Source of the DNA: Eupeodes corollae
Lineage: Eukaryota > Arthropoda > Insecta > Diptera > Syrphidae
Assembly (NCBI RefSeq): GCF_945859685.1
Contig: NC_079147.1
Coordinates: 265,412,572-265,476,571, forward strand
Length of the DNA: 64,000 bases
Reading direction: 5' to 3'
The notes beneath the pieces are model-generated. The model saw only the letters and a program-made list of their open reading frames with translations, was not told the DNA's origin and searched no databases. Shown in pieces: positions 51,240 to 62,410 of the stretch; position 1 is the stretch's first letter, and each line of letters starts with the position of its first letter. A program made the position numbers and the translations under genes.

Positions 51240-53295
51240 ATAGATCTAGAGAAGAAATTACAATTCAAGGAAGAAATTGAAAAAAAATATTTTCAATTTG
51301 AAAAATTTGCGATTTTTTTTGCAAAAAATAAAAAATTAACATAAGTTAGTAAAAATTAAAAATTAAATTAAGTCCAACGTTCAGCTTAACAATGTAAAAG
51401 CAGATTGCTTCACACCACCCCATCTGTGGTACTGGACACCTTGATCTATCTAACACCTCTTGACATTTTTAGCAAACAATTAGCTGCAAGCTCTGCTATT
51501 CGCCTTAAAGCTCCGTAATTCTAAGGTATTTAGAATCAATTGCAAATCATACAGACTACACCATCCTCCAACTGCAATTTGACAGAAATTTCCAGATTTC
51601 TTTACCTCCAAGATCAAGGGAGGAAAGTACATTCCTAGAAGATGGGTCGATCCATTTTTACACAGATGGCTCAAAAACCAAAGAAGGGGTTGGTGGTGGT
51701 GTGAACTCTGAACGAATGAAATTAAGTATCTCATTTCGCCTTCCCAATTATTGTAGCGGAACGTTTGGCGATAAAAGAAGTCTTGTCCTGACTTAAAGAA
51801 AACGTGATATCAACAACTAACAATTGATATCCGTATTTTCTCAGACAGTAAGTCTGCTATCAAATCAATGGACTCTGTCTCTACAAACTCTATAACAGTC
51901 CATAACTGTCGATCATCTCGAAAGTGGACTGGCACAACAGTTTAATATTCAACTTTGCTAGGTGCCGGGCCATAGAGACATTCCAGGTAACTGTAAGGCA
52001 GATGAACTCGCTAGGAACGGTACAGTGTAGCCCATCCTACCATGTCTGGTAAATATTGGCATACCAATCGCTACTTGTAAACTGCTGCTAATGCAAGACG
52101 CTGTGAGGAGAGCAGGCACTAGGTGGAAAAACATCACCACGTGTCAAGTCACAAAAAACATCTGGCCAACAATGGACTTAAAACGTTCAAGTTGCTTGCT
52201 CTCTAAGCAGATCGTATATAAGCTCAATAATAGGAAAGCATGCCACGAGACTAGGCGAATTCTCAAATGACTTTTGCAGAAGCTGTTTGGACGAGGAAGA
52301 GGAGGAAACAATTCTCCATCTTCTCTGTACATGCCCTGTTCTAAGATTTACTTCTTTAACGATCTAAACGATCTAAATCACATCAACATAATCAGTCTCT
52401 CACGTTTCGTAAGAGACTCAAACTGGTTCCATTGAGCTTAGCAGGAAGCCTCAAGATTCATGTATTATCACAATGGTCCATTAAACTGGACTAAGTGTGT
52501 GTTGTTCCCAACTTTAACCTAACCTAACGTAACCTAGTAGAAATTGGTTTTCAACTCAAATATTTTAGATATTGGCCTTAAACTAATTTTTTTTTTTAAT
52601 ATTGTTTTCAGTGAAATTTTGAGAAAAATCGAACATACAGTTTTCTTACAAAAAATTAAAAACCTTAACAAAATTAACAAAACTTGGTAAAAATTTATTG
52701 CACCTTAAATATCTTTTCAAAAATATGAGATATTGGCTTAAACTATAACTTCATCTTTTTAAAAACATTGTTTGGCAAAACCTTGCGAAAAATCGAATAA
52801 ACAGTTTTCTTAAAAAAAAAAATAGGCAATACTAAAACTTGGTAAAAATTTGTGTTCGATTCAAATATCTTTTCAAAATTTAAAAACGTTATCTTCGAAC
52901 TAATTTTATCTCACAGAGAATATTGTTTTTCGCACTCAGTAAATTTAAAACAAAAATCCAACAATCAATTTTCCATAAAAAGTTAAACTCTACAAAAAAT
53001 AGTTATTATTCTCATTCATTCAATTTGTATTTGTTTATATAAGAAACAAAAACTAGGAAGAAATGCTACTAAAATTGAAAAAAAAAATGTTTTCGACTAA
53101 AAATCTATTTAACAAAACTAGATTTTCAAACTAAACTATTTCTTTATATGAAAAATATTGTTGGTAATTTTAAATTTTTTAAGAATAATTCAATCGACAA
53201 CTTTTTTTAGGCCAACACGAAAAGCTTCAAACTTTATAGCAAGACAGATCGACAGCAAGGATGGGAAGTTATCAGAGTGGGTCGCATCGCAGCCT
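51240..53295 (-). repeat. Dispersed repeat family, copy 5, split by a LINE
   Basis: Read on the minus strand the left signature is ATGCGACCCACTCTGATAAC, then TTCCCATCC (53282-53254). Monomer pieces follow from 53200 to 52535 and, beyond the LINE, from 51357 to about 51240. TTGGTAAAAATT landmarks recur near 52687 and 52840. The right end of the family is not reached before the edge of block B. Confidence 0.75.
51358..52534 (+). mobile_element. RNase H-bearing LINE (I-like), 5'-truncated
   Basis: The surviving part is the C-terminal half of the second protein. The RNase H domain starts with FYTDGSKTKEGVGGGV near 51650-51700. Its later motifs FSDSKSAIKSMDSVS (51838-51880) and a VPGHRDIPGNCKADELARNG equivalent near 51962-52020 are in shifted frames. 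At 52280-52340 is a cysteine/histidine motif CRSCLDEEEEETILHLLCTC, spacing CX2CX10HX4C. The 3' end is TAACCTAACCTAACGTAACC, a short pentamer tail instead of poly(A). The element is flanked by TAGTAAAAATT (51347-51357) and TAGTAGAAATT (52535-52545), one mismatch, within dispersed-repeat copy 5. Drosophila I factor has an RNase H domain and a simple-repeat tail, hence the tentative label. Confidence 0.85.
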
Positions 53296-53299
53296 CTTT

Positions 53300-53930
53300 T
53301 TTGTTATTTGGTTATAAAATAGAATTCTAATATTTGTTTGAAAGTAAATTCGTTTAATGAATTGAAAATTTAGTTATTTTTATTAAATTCAATAGAAAAT
53401 AAACTCTCGATACCAAATGGATAAACAAAAACAACATTTAAGTAAGGAATACAAAATGTAATGGTTTTCAGTTTACAATTATTTAAATACATCAAATTTA
53501 TTCTTTTTTATGATTTAAAATGTAATGCATTCTTAAAACAGTAGTAAAAGGTCAAAATGTATCAGTTTTCACGCATTGCTTGTTTCGAATATCCCATCAA
53601 ATATTGAACAATTATTTTTTAACTTATAATTTCTTTCATCTTACATTATTTTTAAAAAATAAATTTTAAAGATCTAGAATTTAATATAAAAAATTAAATA
53701 TTGAAATACTAATAACGAATTTAAGTTTTGAATTTTGTCTCAATGTCATACATTGTTTTAATGAAAATGCAAAATTAGATCAATTTTCCTGAGTCATAGC
53801 AGCTGTTGAAATAGATACTTTATTAAATTAACAATAAACAACAACCATTATGTTTTAATCGCTTATAACGTTTCGTATCGAAAAACCAAAATCTAGAACT
53901 AAACAAAAACTTTAACCATTTTATTTTCTC
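53300..53930. other. AT-rich spacer, nothing recognised
   Basis: No frame or repeat signature recognised. Confidence 0.5.
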
Positions 53931-53935
53931 AATCA

Positions 53936-54941
53936 GGGGAGTCATTCCGTAATTTTCAAAACGATAATCGTCAAAACGATTATCGTTAACGATATCGTCA
54001 ATAATTAGCTTCACGAAAATTTGTCACTATCGTTTTCAGTATAAGATAATTTAAATGTCAAAATGAACTTAACAAAAGATAATGGTTGTTCGATAACTAC
54101 TTGAAAATGTTATTAAGCTTGGTTTTGTCTATGGGAAATTGTGAAAATTTGCAACAAATTGCTTTTTACCAAACTAAACAACTATTTTGTGGTGTTTATT
54201 GTTATTGTTATTGTTATTGTTACTGTTTTTATTTTTTGCCGCCGACGAAGTTATTATAATTTGAAGTTACTTATGTCTTTTATTATTGTAATTATATTTA
54301 TAATTTTGTATATACATACATAGGTCAGTAACACAAATTCATCTGCAAGCGGGTATAACATTTATGGATGAACATCCTTCCTTGACCAATGAGTAAATGG
54401 GGTCATTTATGTTTAAGGTAAAGATGACAAGATTCCATTTTATCCACAGGGGCCATAACTTGGCATCAAAATTGTTTCTTGTTACCGAAACTACCCTCCG
54501 TTACCAAAAGCTTTAATAGTTACAGAAAACCGTCTTGCAAATTTATTGATTCCAATATCTTTATGAAGCCCTCTTTTGAAAAACTTTCAACAAAACTATA
54601 ATCATTTAATTTTTTTTACAACAAGTGAGAAAGAAAAAACAAAAATGCTTACATATAGGTTGGAAGAGATAGAGGGTCTGAGTTATCTCTTAATTGTTTT
54701 CTTAAGCGTATTATTTTTTTTAATTTTCATTTTCACTTTATAACAAAACTCAATTACACCGAAACATTTCAATTTCAATTCACTATTTGAAAATCAATGA
54801 CAGACGATACCTACATATTTGGCTACCGTGCAAACGCTATCGTTTTTACAATATCACTTTGACGATTATCGTCTTACGTGAAGCGAGACTATCGTCAAAA
54901 CGCTATTGTGTGAAGATAATCGTTTTACGGAATGACCCTCC
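53936..54941. mobile_element. Non-autonomous DNA transposon with palindromic subterminal repeats
   Basis: The ends are inverted: GGGGAGTCATTCCGTAA (53936) on the left and, in reverse complement from 54941, GGAGGGTCATTCCGTAA. Inside each end are several copies of a palindromic motif, ACGATAATCGT or ACGATTATCGT (53960-54000 on the left, 54858-54925 on the right). The interior holds only short frames, including a hexanucleotide microsatellite, so no transposase is encoded. I could not find a convincing target duplication, and the superfamily is open. Confidence 0.7.
54194..54224 (+). repeat. ATTGTT hexamer microsatellite
   Basis: Four to five tandem units of TTATTG inside the inverted-repeat element. 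It encodes an artefactual VIVIVIV peptide. Confidence 0.8.
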
Positions 54942-55328
54942 ACAACTTTTTATTCATACCGAAGTCTCCCAGACAAATATCGTATTCGAAGTACTAAGAA
55001 CAAAATATTTAAGGATAGAAAAAGTCGAGAATTTTCAGTTTAACTATCATAATTGTAATTTTATATTGTCATGCCTTTAAACTGGCATAGCCTCTTGACT
55101 AAAAATAATAAGTAGTAATAGGCATATTTTATCGAATTCATTCTGTTAAAAAAAAACTCAATTAAAGTCCACAACATTTTTTTTTAATTCTAAATTATGA
55201 CCATACTTGCATCTTCTCTTATTCTCTCTCCTTAAATGTGTGATTTTGGGAGCCTTTGGACATGTTTATTAGTGATGACCCTAGCGTGCGTCGATTGCAG
55301 TTCGAATTGAACAAATATACATTTTTTT

Positions 55329-55342
55329 AGGCAAAAGTATTA
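55329..55342. repeat. Target-site duplication, left
   Basis: AGGCAAAAGTATTA is identical to 56231-56244 and adjoins the LINE tail. Confidence 0.9.
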
Positions 55343-56230
55343 GGTTAGGTTATAGTGGCTGTCCAAGATGGAACGGACACACTTAGGCCAGTTTAATGGC
55401 CCATTGTGATACCACATGAATCTTGAGGCTTCCTTCTAAGCTCAATGGAACCAGTTAGAGTCCCTTACGAAACGTGAGAGGCTGATTATCCCGATATGAT
55501 TTAGATCGTTAAAGAAGAATTCTCCTAGGTAAGTCTTGCGTTTTCGGGCTAGAGCAGGGCATGTGCAGAGAAGATGAAGAACCGTTTCTTCCTCTTCCTC
55601 GTCCATACAGCTTCTGCAAAAGTCATTTGAGAATACGCCTAGTCTCATGGCGTGCTTTCCTATTAGACAGTGTCCGGTTATGACACCTATTATCGAGCTT
55701 ATATGCGATCTGCTTAGAGAGAGCAAGCATCTTGAACGTTTCAAATCCAGTGTTGGCCAGATGTTTTTTGTGGCTTTACACGTGGTGATGTTGGCCCACC
55801 TGGTGACTGCCCTCCTCGCAGCGTCTTACATTAGTAGCAGTTTACAAGTAGCGATTGGTATGCCAGTACTTGCCAAACGTGGTAGGATGGGTTGTACTGT
55901 ACCGTTCCTGGCGAGTTCATCTGCCTTACAGTTACCTGGAATGTCTCTATGGCCCGGCACCCAGCAAAGGTGAATATTAAACTGTTGCGCCATCTCCATT
56001 AGAGATGATCGACAGTTATAGACTGTTATAGAGTTTGTCGGAGAAAATACGGATATCAGATGTTGATATCACGTTTTCTTTGAGCCAAGACAAGACTTCC
56101 TTAATCGCCAAAAGTTCCGCCTGGAACACTCTACAATGATTGAGGAGGCGGAATGAGAGACTTAATTTCAGTTGTTCAGAGTACACACCACCACCAACCC
56201 CTTCTTTGGTCTTTGAGCCATCTGTGTAAA
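55343..56230 (-). mobile_element. RNase H-bearing LINE (I-like), second large copy with 14-bp target duplication
   Basis: On the minus strand the copy begins CACAGATGGCTCAAAGACC, within the YTDGSK box of the RNase H domain. It is therefore 5'-truncated at almost the same place as the copy at 51358. An open stretch of 100 codons (55744-55442) carries LSLSRSHISSIIGVITGHCL and the motif CRSCMDEEEEETVLHLLCTC, ending in a stop in the C-terminal region. Earlier parts contain the VPGHRDIPGNCKADELARNG block near 55910-55965 and a deletion near 56040. The 3' tail is ATAACCTAACC. AGGCAAAAGTATTA flanks it perfectly at 55329-55342 and 56231-56244. The intact duplication suggests a fairly young insertion. 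Confidence 0.9.
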
Positions 56231-56244
56231 AGGCAAAAGTATTA
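56231..56244. repeat. Target-site duplication, right
   Basis: AGGCAAAAGTATTA is identical to 55329-55342 and adjoins the truncated 5' end of the LINE. Confidence 0.9.
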
Positions 56245-56249
56245 CTCTA

Positions 56250-59200
56250 ATATGAAATATCACTTTATAAAATAATAAAAAAAAAACTATTTTTAAATGT
56301 TGAACAAGTTATTTTTGTCAATTTTATTTTAAAATTGACGTTTTGCATAACATTAAAGAGGAAACCAGTTCATTAGTAGACTAGTCATGCGGCATCATAT
56401 AAAATGATCCTAAAAAGTCTATGTCCGTAAAAAATTTGTTTTTATTTTGAAAATATATTAGGAATTTTCGGTCCAAAACTCGCAGAAATTGAAAAACATT
56501 AGAAAATATGATAACCAATGATAACAAAACGATATTTTTAATAAGATACAAATTAAAACTATCTAAATTCAATCAAATAAAATCTTACACGAATGGCATA
56601 GGCACTACAGGAAGTATAAGAATTAAGTGATTTTTGTTTAAAACCTTTATGAAAAACTGCAATTCAGTATTAGTTTCCATATTATGAAAAGCTTAGTTGC
56701 TTTTGCTTCAACAATAAAAAAAAAAAAAAAAACAAATTCTTTAAAAATGCTGGACAGTGTACTTCTTTATTAATATCGGACAACATGATTTATGTGATTT
56801 GATAATTTAATATTTTTCGTATGATTAAACTTAATGAACGAACTGCAAACTATTGTATTGAAATATGTGAGGTCATCATCTAAAAATACCGATATGCTAA
56901 AAATTTTTAATTTCAACTAATTCATTAGTTCCACTATATAATTTAAACAGACAACAACAACGAACAAAAATAACTTGAAAGACGTATTTTTAAAATTTCC
57001 TCAAAATACCGCTTTTATTCAAATTTAAAATCATAAAGCAACAAAAATTATAATGTCACACATAAAATAACCGCCTACAGTTGGCGCTTTACCTCGACCG
57101 AAGATATCTGTTTTAACTTGCTCTGATCTAATTTCCAAATTTGGTCGATTTTAACTTGTTAAAAATTATAAAGTAAATCCATAAATTTAAAAAAATAGTT
57201 GTTTGAATGTGCGGCGGAAATTTTAATTTTAATTTTGTTGTTGTTGTTTCTTTTCTTCAAAACTAGTCCATTATCTATAAAGGTGATATTTTTATATGAT
57301 GTCATTCGGTGTGATTAATTGAGTAGTTAATTTATTAAAATCACTTTTTTTTATTAGATTAACAACTAACTAGACAGTTAAAGATGCTATTTATATTAAA
57401 AACACAAAAAAAAGGTCTCGGATAGAGTGTATAATTAGTAAGCGTTACCTAAAGCTCTCTATGTTAATTAAATTCAAGAGCATAAATGGTATTTAACAAA
57501 GTAGGTAATAATATTGTAAACATATTTGTATAGGACTGATTGCAGCAGCTATTCTTTTTCTATGTGTATATCAGGTTTTCTTTACGATTTGTGATTTGTT
57601 ATTCGTATTAAACATTTTGTTTTCCATATTTAATTGTATACATGATAAAAGGTCAAAGCTTCTTAAGCCGGATCTTTTAATAATACCTATTTATAATTAA
57701 TTTAGATCAATCATAAATTATTCTATTTTATTAAAGACTTCATGTAAGAACCTAGTCAAGAGATGGTAGTTTGATAATTGATCACGGAAATGGGGGACAC
57801 TTGTATTCTTTTTTGAAACACCATTAAGAAATCAACACCTTACAAATCATCTGGCTTAATGCTTTTAGGAAGGGATTACCTCAAGAGGGTGACCAATTGC
57901 TGTACAGATTATGGATAGAAAATCAAAATATGACCCAAGAGCAAGACAAATATTTGAATAAAATTAACTTAACATTTATTTTCCGTTAACTAATTAAACA
58001 ATGTCTCTAGAAGTGAAAAACGGAGATTCACTTAGTATAACTGCTGCTACAAACCTATGGAACAGCCAAAATCTAGGTTGGCAATTTGTTAAATTTTACC
58101 ATTTCAAATTTCCTCTTTTGGTCTTAATAATTTCAGTCCAAATTTAAAATTTAAATAAAAACATTAATCCATTACCAATACGGTGGTTTATGTTTATTAA
58201 TAAAACCACCAACATTCTATTATTATTATTTTTTTTTTGTTATCGGAACAACGAACATCGATAAAGCACGCACATTTATTTTATTGACTTCAAATTCAAA
58301 TTCAGCCTTCTAGCATTTTGTAATAAAAATTTGTATATAGCCAACTATGTAGTAAGCTATTTAAGCTGGTATTTCGAAAATTTTCAAACCATAAAATGTC
58401 GATCGTTTAATCATTTACCAGTTAATAAATGAGTAAAGATTAGTCAAATGGTTAGGAATGAAAGAATTTTGGTAAGTTTAAACTTTTAACAAAGGCGAAA
58501 AGCAAAAAAAAAGATTAGATATCGTACTAAAACTTTATTTTTTAGGCCCATAACAAATTATTCACACGCCCACCGTTTTTGGTGGTGGTAAGGTATACGA
58601 TACCTTTAATTTATATGGATGTTGGTGTAATTTTTATCTGTTTGTCAATTTCAGTGGAACACACCCGTTTTTATAGTTCTTTTATTTTTAATGACCGCAC
58701 AAAACGTGGTTACTATTTATCAATGACCTGTGTTTTGCATATGACCTAAAATTGTACATTTATAGAAAACCGATATTCAATATAATCGATTGATCTGAAT
58801 GGAATTATGGTAATTATTCACGATAACAAACAAAACGATTTACAACACCATAATAAGCAAACCAGGTGGACCAATCGATGGACATGTGGACATCATTGAA
58901 AAGACTTCAAATCCTATCGCAATGTGTACCAAACCTACCTTCATAGACATACCGACGAACAAAAATAATAATAAATGTCAACAAGAAGTTTATTATAATC
59001 GACTTAAGGATGTTGCATACACAATTTACCCCAGAAGCAACAACGATTTGAGTAGCTAACATCTGATGGCAATGATGATGAACTGGATTTCACCCTTTAA
59101 CTCGTTCAATTGGAAAGAGGATATTTTGTCCTTGTAGTTCGCTATGACATTTAAATTAATGATCTCAACACCGTTTTTGTTAAGGGAATACTCATAAATT

Positions 59201-60560
59201 TTACAAGGACACGCTCGAATTAAGTGTTTGACAATGAAATTAATTCAACTCTTTTAAGGGTTTTCTTTTTGATGATACACGATGTACAGTAGACATATGA
59301 AAAACGTGCACGTATTTGGAGACTAGTACTCAAAGACTTTTATGTCCTTATTTCTATATAATAATATAGTAAAAGTAATAGTGAATAGGTGCGATTTGAT
59401 AGATCAAACAAATTTATAATGTAGAACTTTAAACGTGCGAGTGCACAAGGATTTGAGATGATGATGAGCTGTGATTGATGATTATATTATGATGATGATG
59501 AATTTAAATATGTACATATTTTTCAAAAATGTTTAAACTATTTAAAAAAATAGAACATATAAAATCATCCTAATTTGAAAAATTGAATTCCTTGATCTGT
59601 AACAAAAGTAGTACATACTCGTAAAATACTGAAGATTCAGGATATAAAAACGACGCAGATCCAAAAGTTTTATTAAGGGAGTTTAAGAAGCTAGATCAAT
59701 GGAGTTCTTATATTTGCTTCATAGACATAATAGAATAGAAAAGAGTAGAAGTAGTAGAAAACGGGAACATTCATAGTTCTCACGATTAAGTTTTAGGAAT
59801 ACGTTTATTTTATTTTATTTTTTTTTATTTTATTCAAAACATTATTTCCTTGAATATCCTTTTCACTCAATTTGTAATGCAGCATTTCTTTAATATTTAC
59901 CACTTAACTTGAATATTGAAACAATTTTGGACTTTTTTAAAGATAATTTTTATAAATATATTTAAAAATATATATGTCATATTTTCTTATTTTATGGTAT
60001 TTTGAAATAAAAAGCATTTGCGCTCGAAACCATCTACGTACTCATATATTGAGTAATTACTTAATTGTTTCGTAAAAGAAATTTGTTAAAATAAGAATCA
60101 GTGCTATTAAACAAATTGAAATTGTTTTTGCTTTTAATTGCCTTGATTCCAAAATTTATCGTACTGATTTAATTGATGTGACCGCTCTTATTTATTAATA
60201 TATATGAACATTTCATTTGTATTTAACTGCTTTAAATTAAACTTTATTGCTAAAAGTACTACATTTAACTAAAGACACAATTTCTGATCCAGAGGGGGTG
60301 TCGTAGAAGTCATGATTCCCTCCTGGGAGATAATTTGTTTGTATTTTTGTAGGATTTCCCTTCAATTCAGAACTAATCATATTGTTTCTCAGAAAAAGAG
60401 CAAAGATCCAAGTTTTTAAGCAGAAACCTTGAATAAGAGATCTTCAATTTTATATTAGGTTCCCTTTAAATACCTGAAACTATCCTTCAATTCCATCTTA
60501 TATTCTTTATGCACATAAATAGTGAACATTGAAGTGATTTTGACTTGTGACACATAGAAA
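56250..60560. other. Long AT-rich stretch, nothing recognised
   Basis: Poly-A runs lie near 56718-56733. GATGAT iterations lie near 59455-59500, and a TTTTATT low-complexity patch near 59805-59835. Two slightly GC-richer patches (58840-59100, 60280-60340) show no frame or repeat end. I saw no transposon signature. Confidence 0.5.
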
Positions 60561-60567
60561 CTATGTA

Positions 60568-61495
60568 AACGGTGATTTTTTAAGAGCTTGAGAACTTTTT
60601 AAAAAAAAAAACGCATAAAATTTGCAAAATCTCATCGATTCTTTATTTGAAACGTTAGATTGGTCCATGACATTTATTTTTTGAAAATAATTTCATTTAA
60701 ATGCTGACGGCGGCTGCGTCTTAGGTGGTCCATTCGGAAAGTCCACTTTTGGGTAACTTTTTCGAGCATTTCGGCCGGAATAGCCCGAATTTCTTCGAAA
60801 ATGTTGTCTTTCAAAGCTGGAATAGTTGCTGGCTTATTTGTGTAGACTTTAGACTTGACGTAGCCCCACAAAAAATAGTCTAAAGGCGTCAAATCGCATG
60901 ATCTTGGTGGCCAACATACCGGTCCATTCTTTGAGATGAATTGTTCTCCGAAGTTTTCCCTCAAAATGGCCATAGAATCGCGAGCTGTGTGGCACGTAGC
61001 CATCTTGTTGAAACCACATGTCAACCAAGTTCAGTTCTTCCATTTTTGGCAACAAAAAGTTTGTTAGCATTGAACGATAGCGATCGCCATTCACCGTAAC
61101 TTTGCGTCCAACAGCATCTTTGAAAAAATACGGTCCAATGATTCCACCAGAGTACAAACCACACCAAACAGTGCATTTTTCGTGATGCATGGGCAGTTCT
61201 TGAACGGCTTCTGGTTGCTCTTCACTCCAAATGCGGCAATTTTGCTTATTTACGTAGCCATTCAACCAGAAATGAGCCTCATCGCTGAACAAAATTTGTC
61301 GATAAAAAGCGGATGTTCTGCCAACTTTTTGGTAATAAAATTCAATGATTTGCAAGCGTTGCTCGTTAGTAAGTCTATTCATGATGAAATGTCAAAGCAT
61401 ACTGAGCATCTTTCTCTTTGACACTTTGTCTGAAATCCCGCGTGATCTGTCAAATACTAATGCATGAAAATCCTAACCTCAAAAAAATCACCCTT
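60568..61495 (-). mobile_element. Mariner-like transposon, internally deleted, both inverted repeats present
   Basis: The left end reads AACGGTGATTTTTTAAGAGC after TA (60566-60567). The right end in reverse complement reads AAGGGTGATTTTTTTGAGG, next to TA at 61496-61497. Length is about 930 bases, short for this superfamily because the coding region has lost its DNA-binding part. Inverted repeats and TA target duplication are the hallmarks of Tc1/mariner elements. Confidence 0.85.
60674..61382 (-). pseudogene. Transposase of the mariner-like element, deleted and frameshifted
   Basis: The start at 61382 gives MNRLTNEQRLQIIEFYYQKV, the family N-terminus. After about 25 codons it jumps to FYRQILFSDEAHFWLNGYVN, so roughly the helix-turn-helix half of the protein is gone (junction near 61325-61335). 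The first catalytic aspartate is in FSDEAHF and the second in DMWFQQDG. A frameshift follows immediately, and the rest continues in another frame with ATCHTARDSMAIL, WPPRSCDLTPLDYFLWGYVK (third aspartate) and a complete C-terminus at 60674. The spacing between the second and third aspartates is about 36 residues by hand count. The catalytic triad survives, but the protein cannot bind its ends or be read through. Confidence 0.9.
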
Positions 61496-61499
61496 TATA

Positions 61500-62410
61500 T
61501 ATCAAGTATTGTATTTGTAAAAAATTTCGAATCATACATGACATCAAGATGTTAGATCTGTCCATCTGTCGGTCTGTCTGTAAAGCATAAACCACTGTGC
61601 TGATTGAAACTAAGCCCATTTACATAAGGCATATTTTTTCATGTGTTAATACTAAAAATAAGAGCAGCCCCATACAATTTTTTTTGTGTTAATTCGAAAA
61701 TTCGAATTTTTTCAGAAATTACAAAAAAAACATATTTTGGTATTTCTCCAGAGGGTACCCCTCATAAAGCCGTTATTTTGTTTTCAAATATTCTCAAGAA
61801 CTTATCAGATTTCAATAATCTTGTCTTTCAATGCAAGCTCTTGTCGATGGTCAAATTTTCAAATTGATGATGATTTTTGATGATTGAAAATATTATTTTT
61901 TTTTTAATGGCTTTTAAATTTTTGAGAACATTTTTTTGGAGGAATTGCAGCCGGGAAATATATTTTTTTGTGGAATAAAACTTAAAAGATAGTAAAAAAT
62001 TAAAGAAATCTATATTTTGAAGGCAATTTGCTTTGGATGGAGATTTAAACGCGAATTTTAAGAATAAAAATGTCCCAAAAAGAGCAAAAGTGACACTTTT
62101 ATTAAATTTATGGCTTATTGAAAAACACAATGCACGTTTCATACCTATTAATATAAAAGATTTGAATCGCTTGATAGCTGAAGTGAAAGGAGATTCTGAA
62201 ACGTGTAATTTGTGACTGCCTATATTGTTTTTATTTTATATTCAGAGAAACTATGTACTTAAATGAACTTATTTCCTTAAATTCAGGAACCAAACATTTT
62301 TCTCTCTACAAGTTTAGAGTTTTGTTGACTCCATGAAGATGAAGCATCAGCTCCAGTCTACGAGTAAGCAGACTCGTAGCGATAGTAATAATAGCCACCC
62401 GAAAACTGAG
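61500..62410. other. AT-rich spacer, nothing recognised
   Basis: Overlapping short frames at 61643-61880 and 61828-62142 are lysine/phenylalanine-rich and appear fortuitous. Confidence 0.45.
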
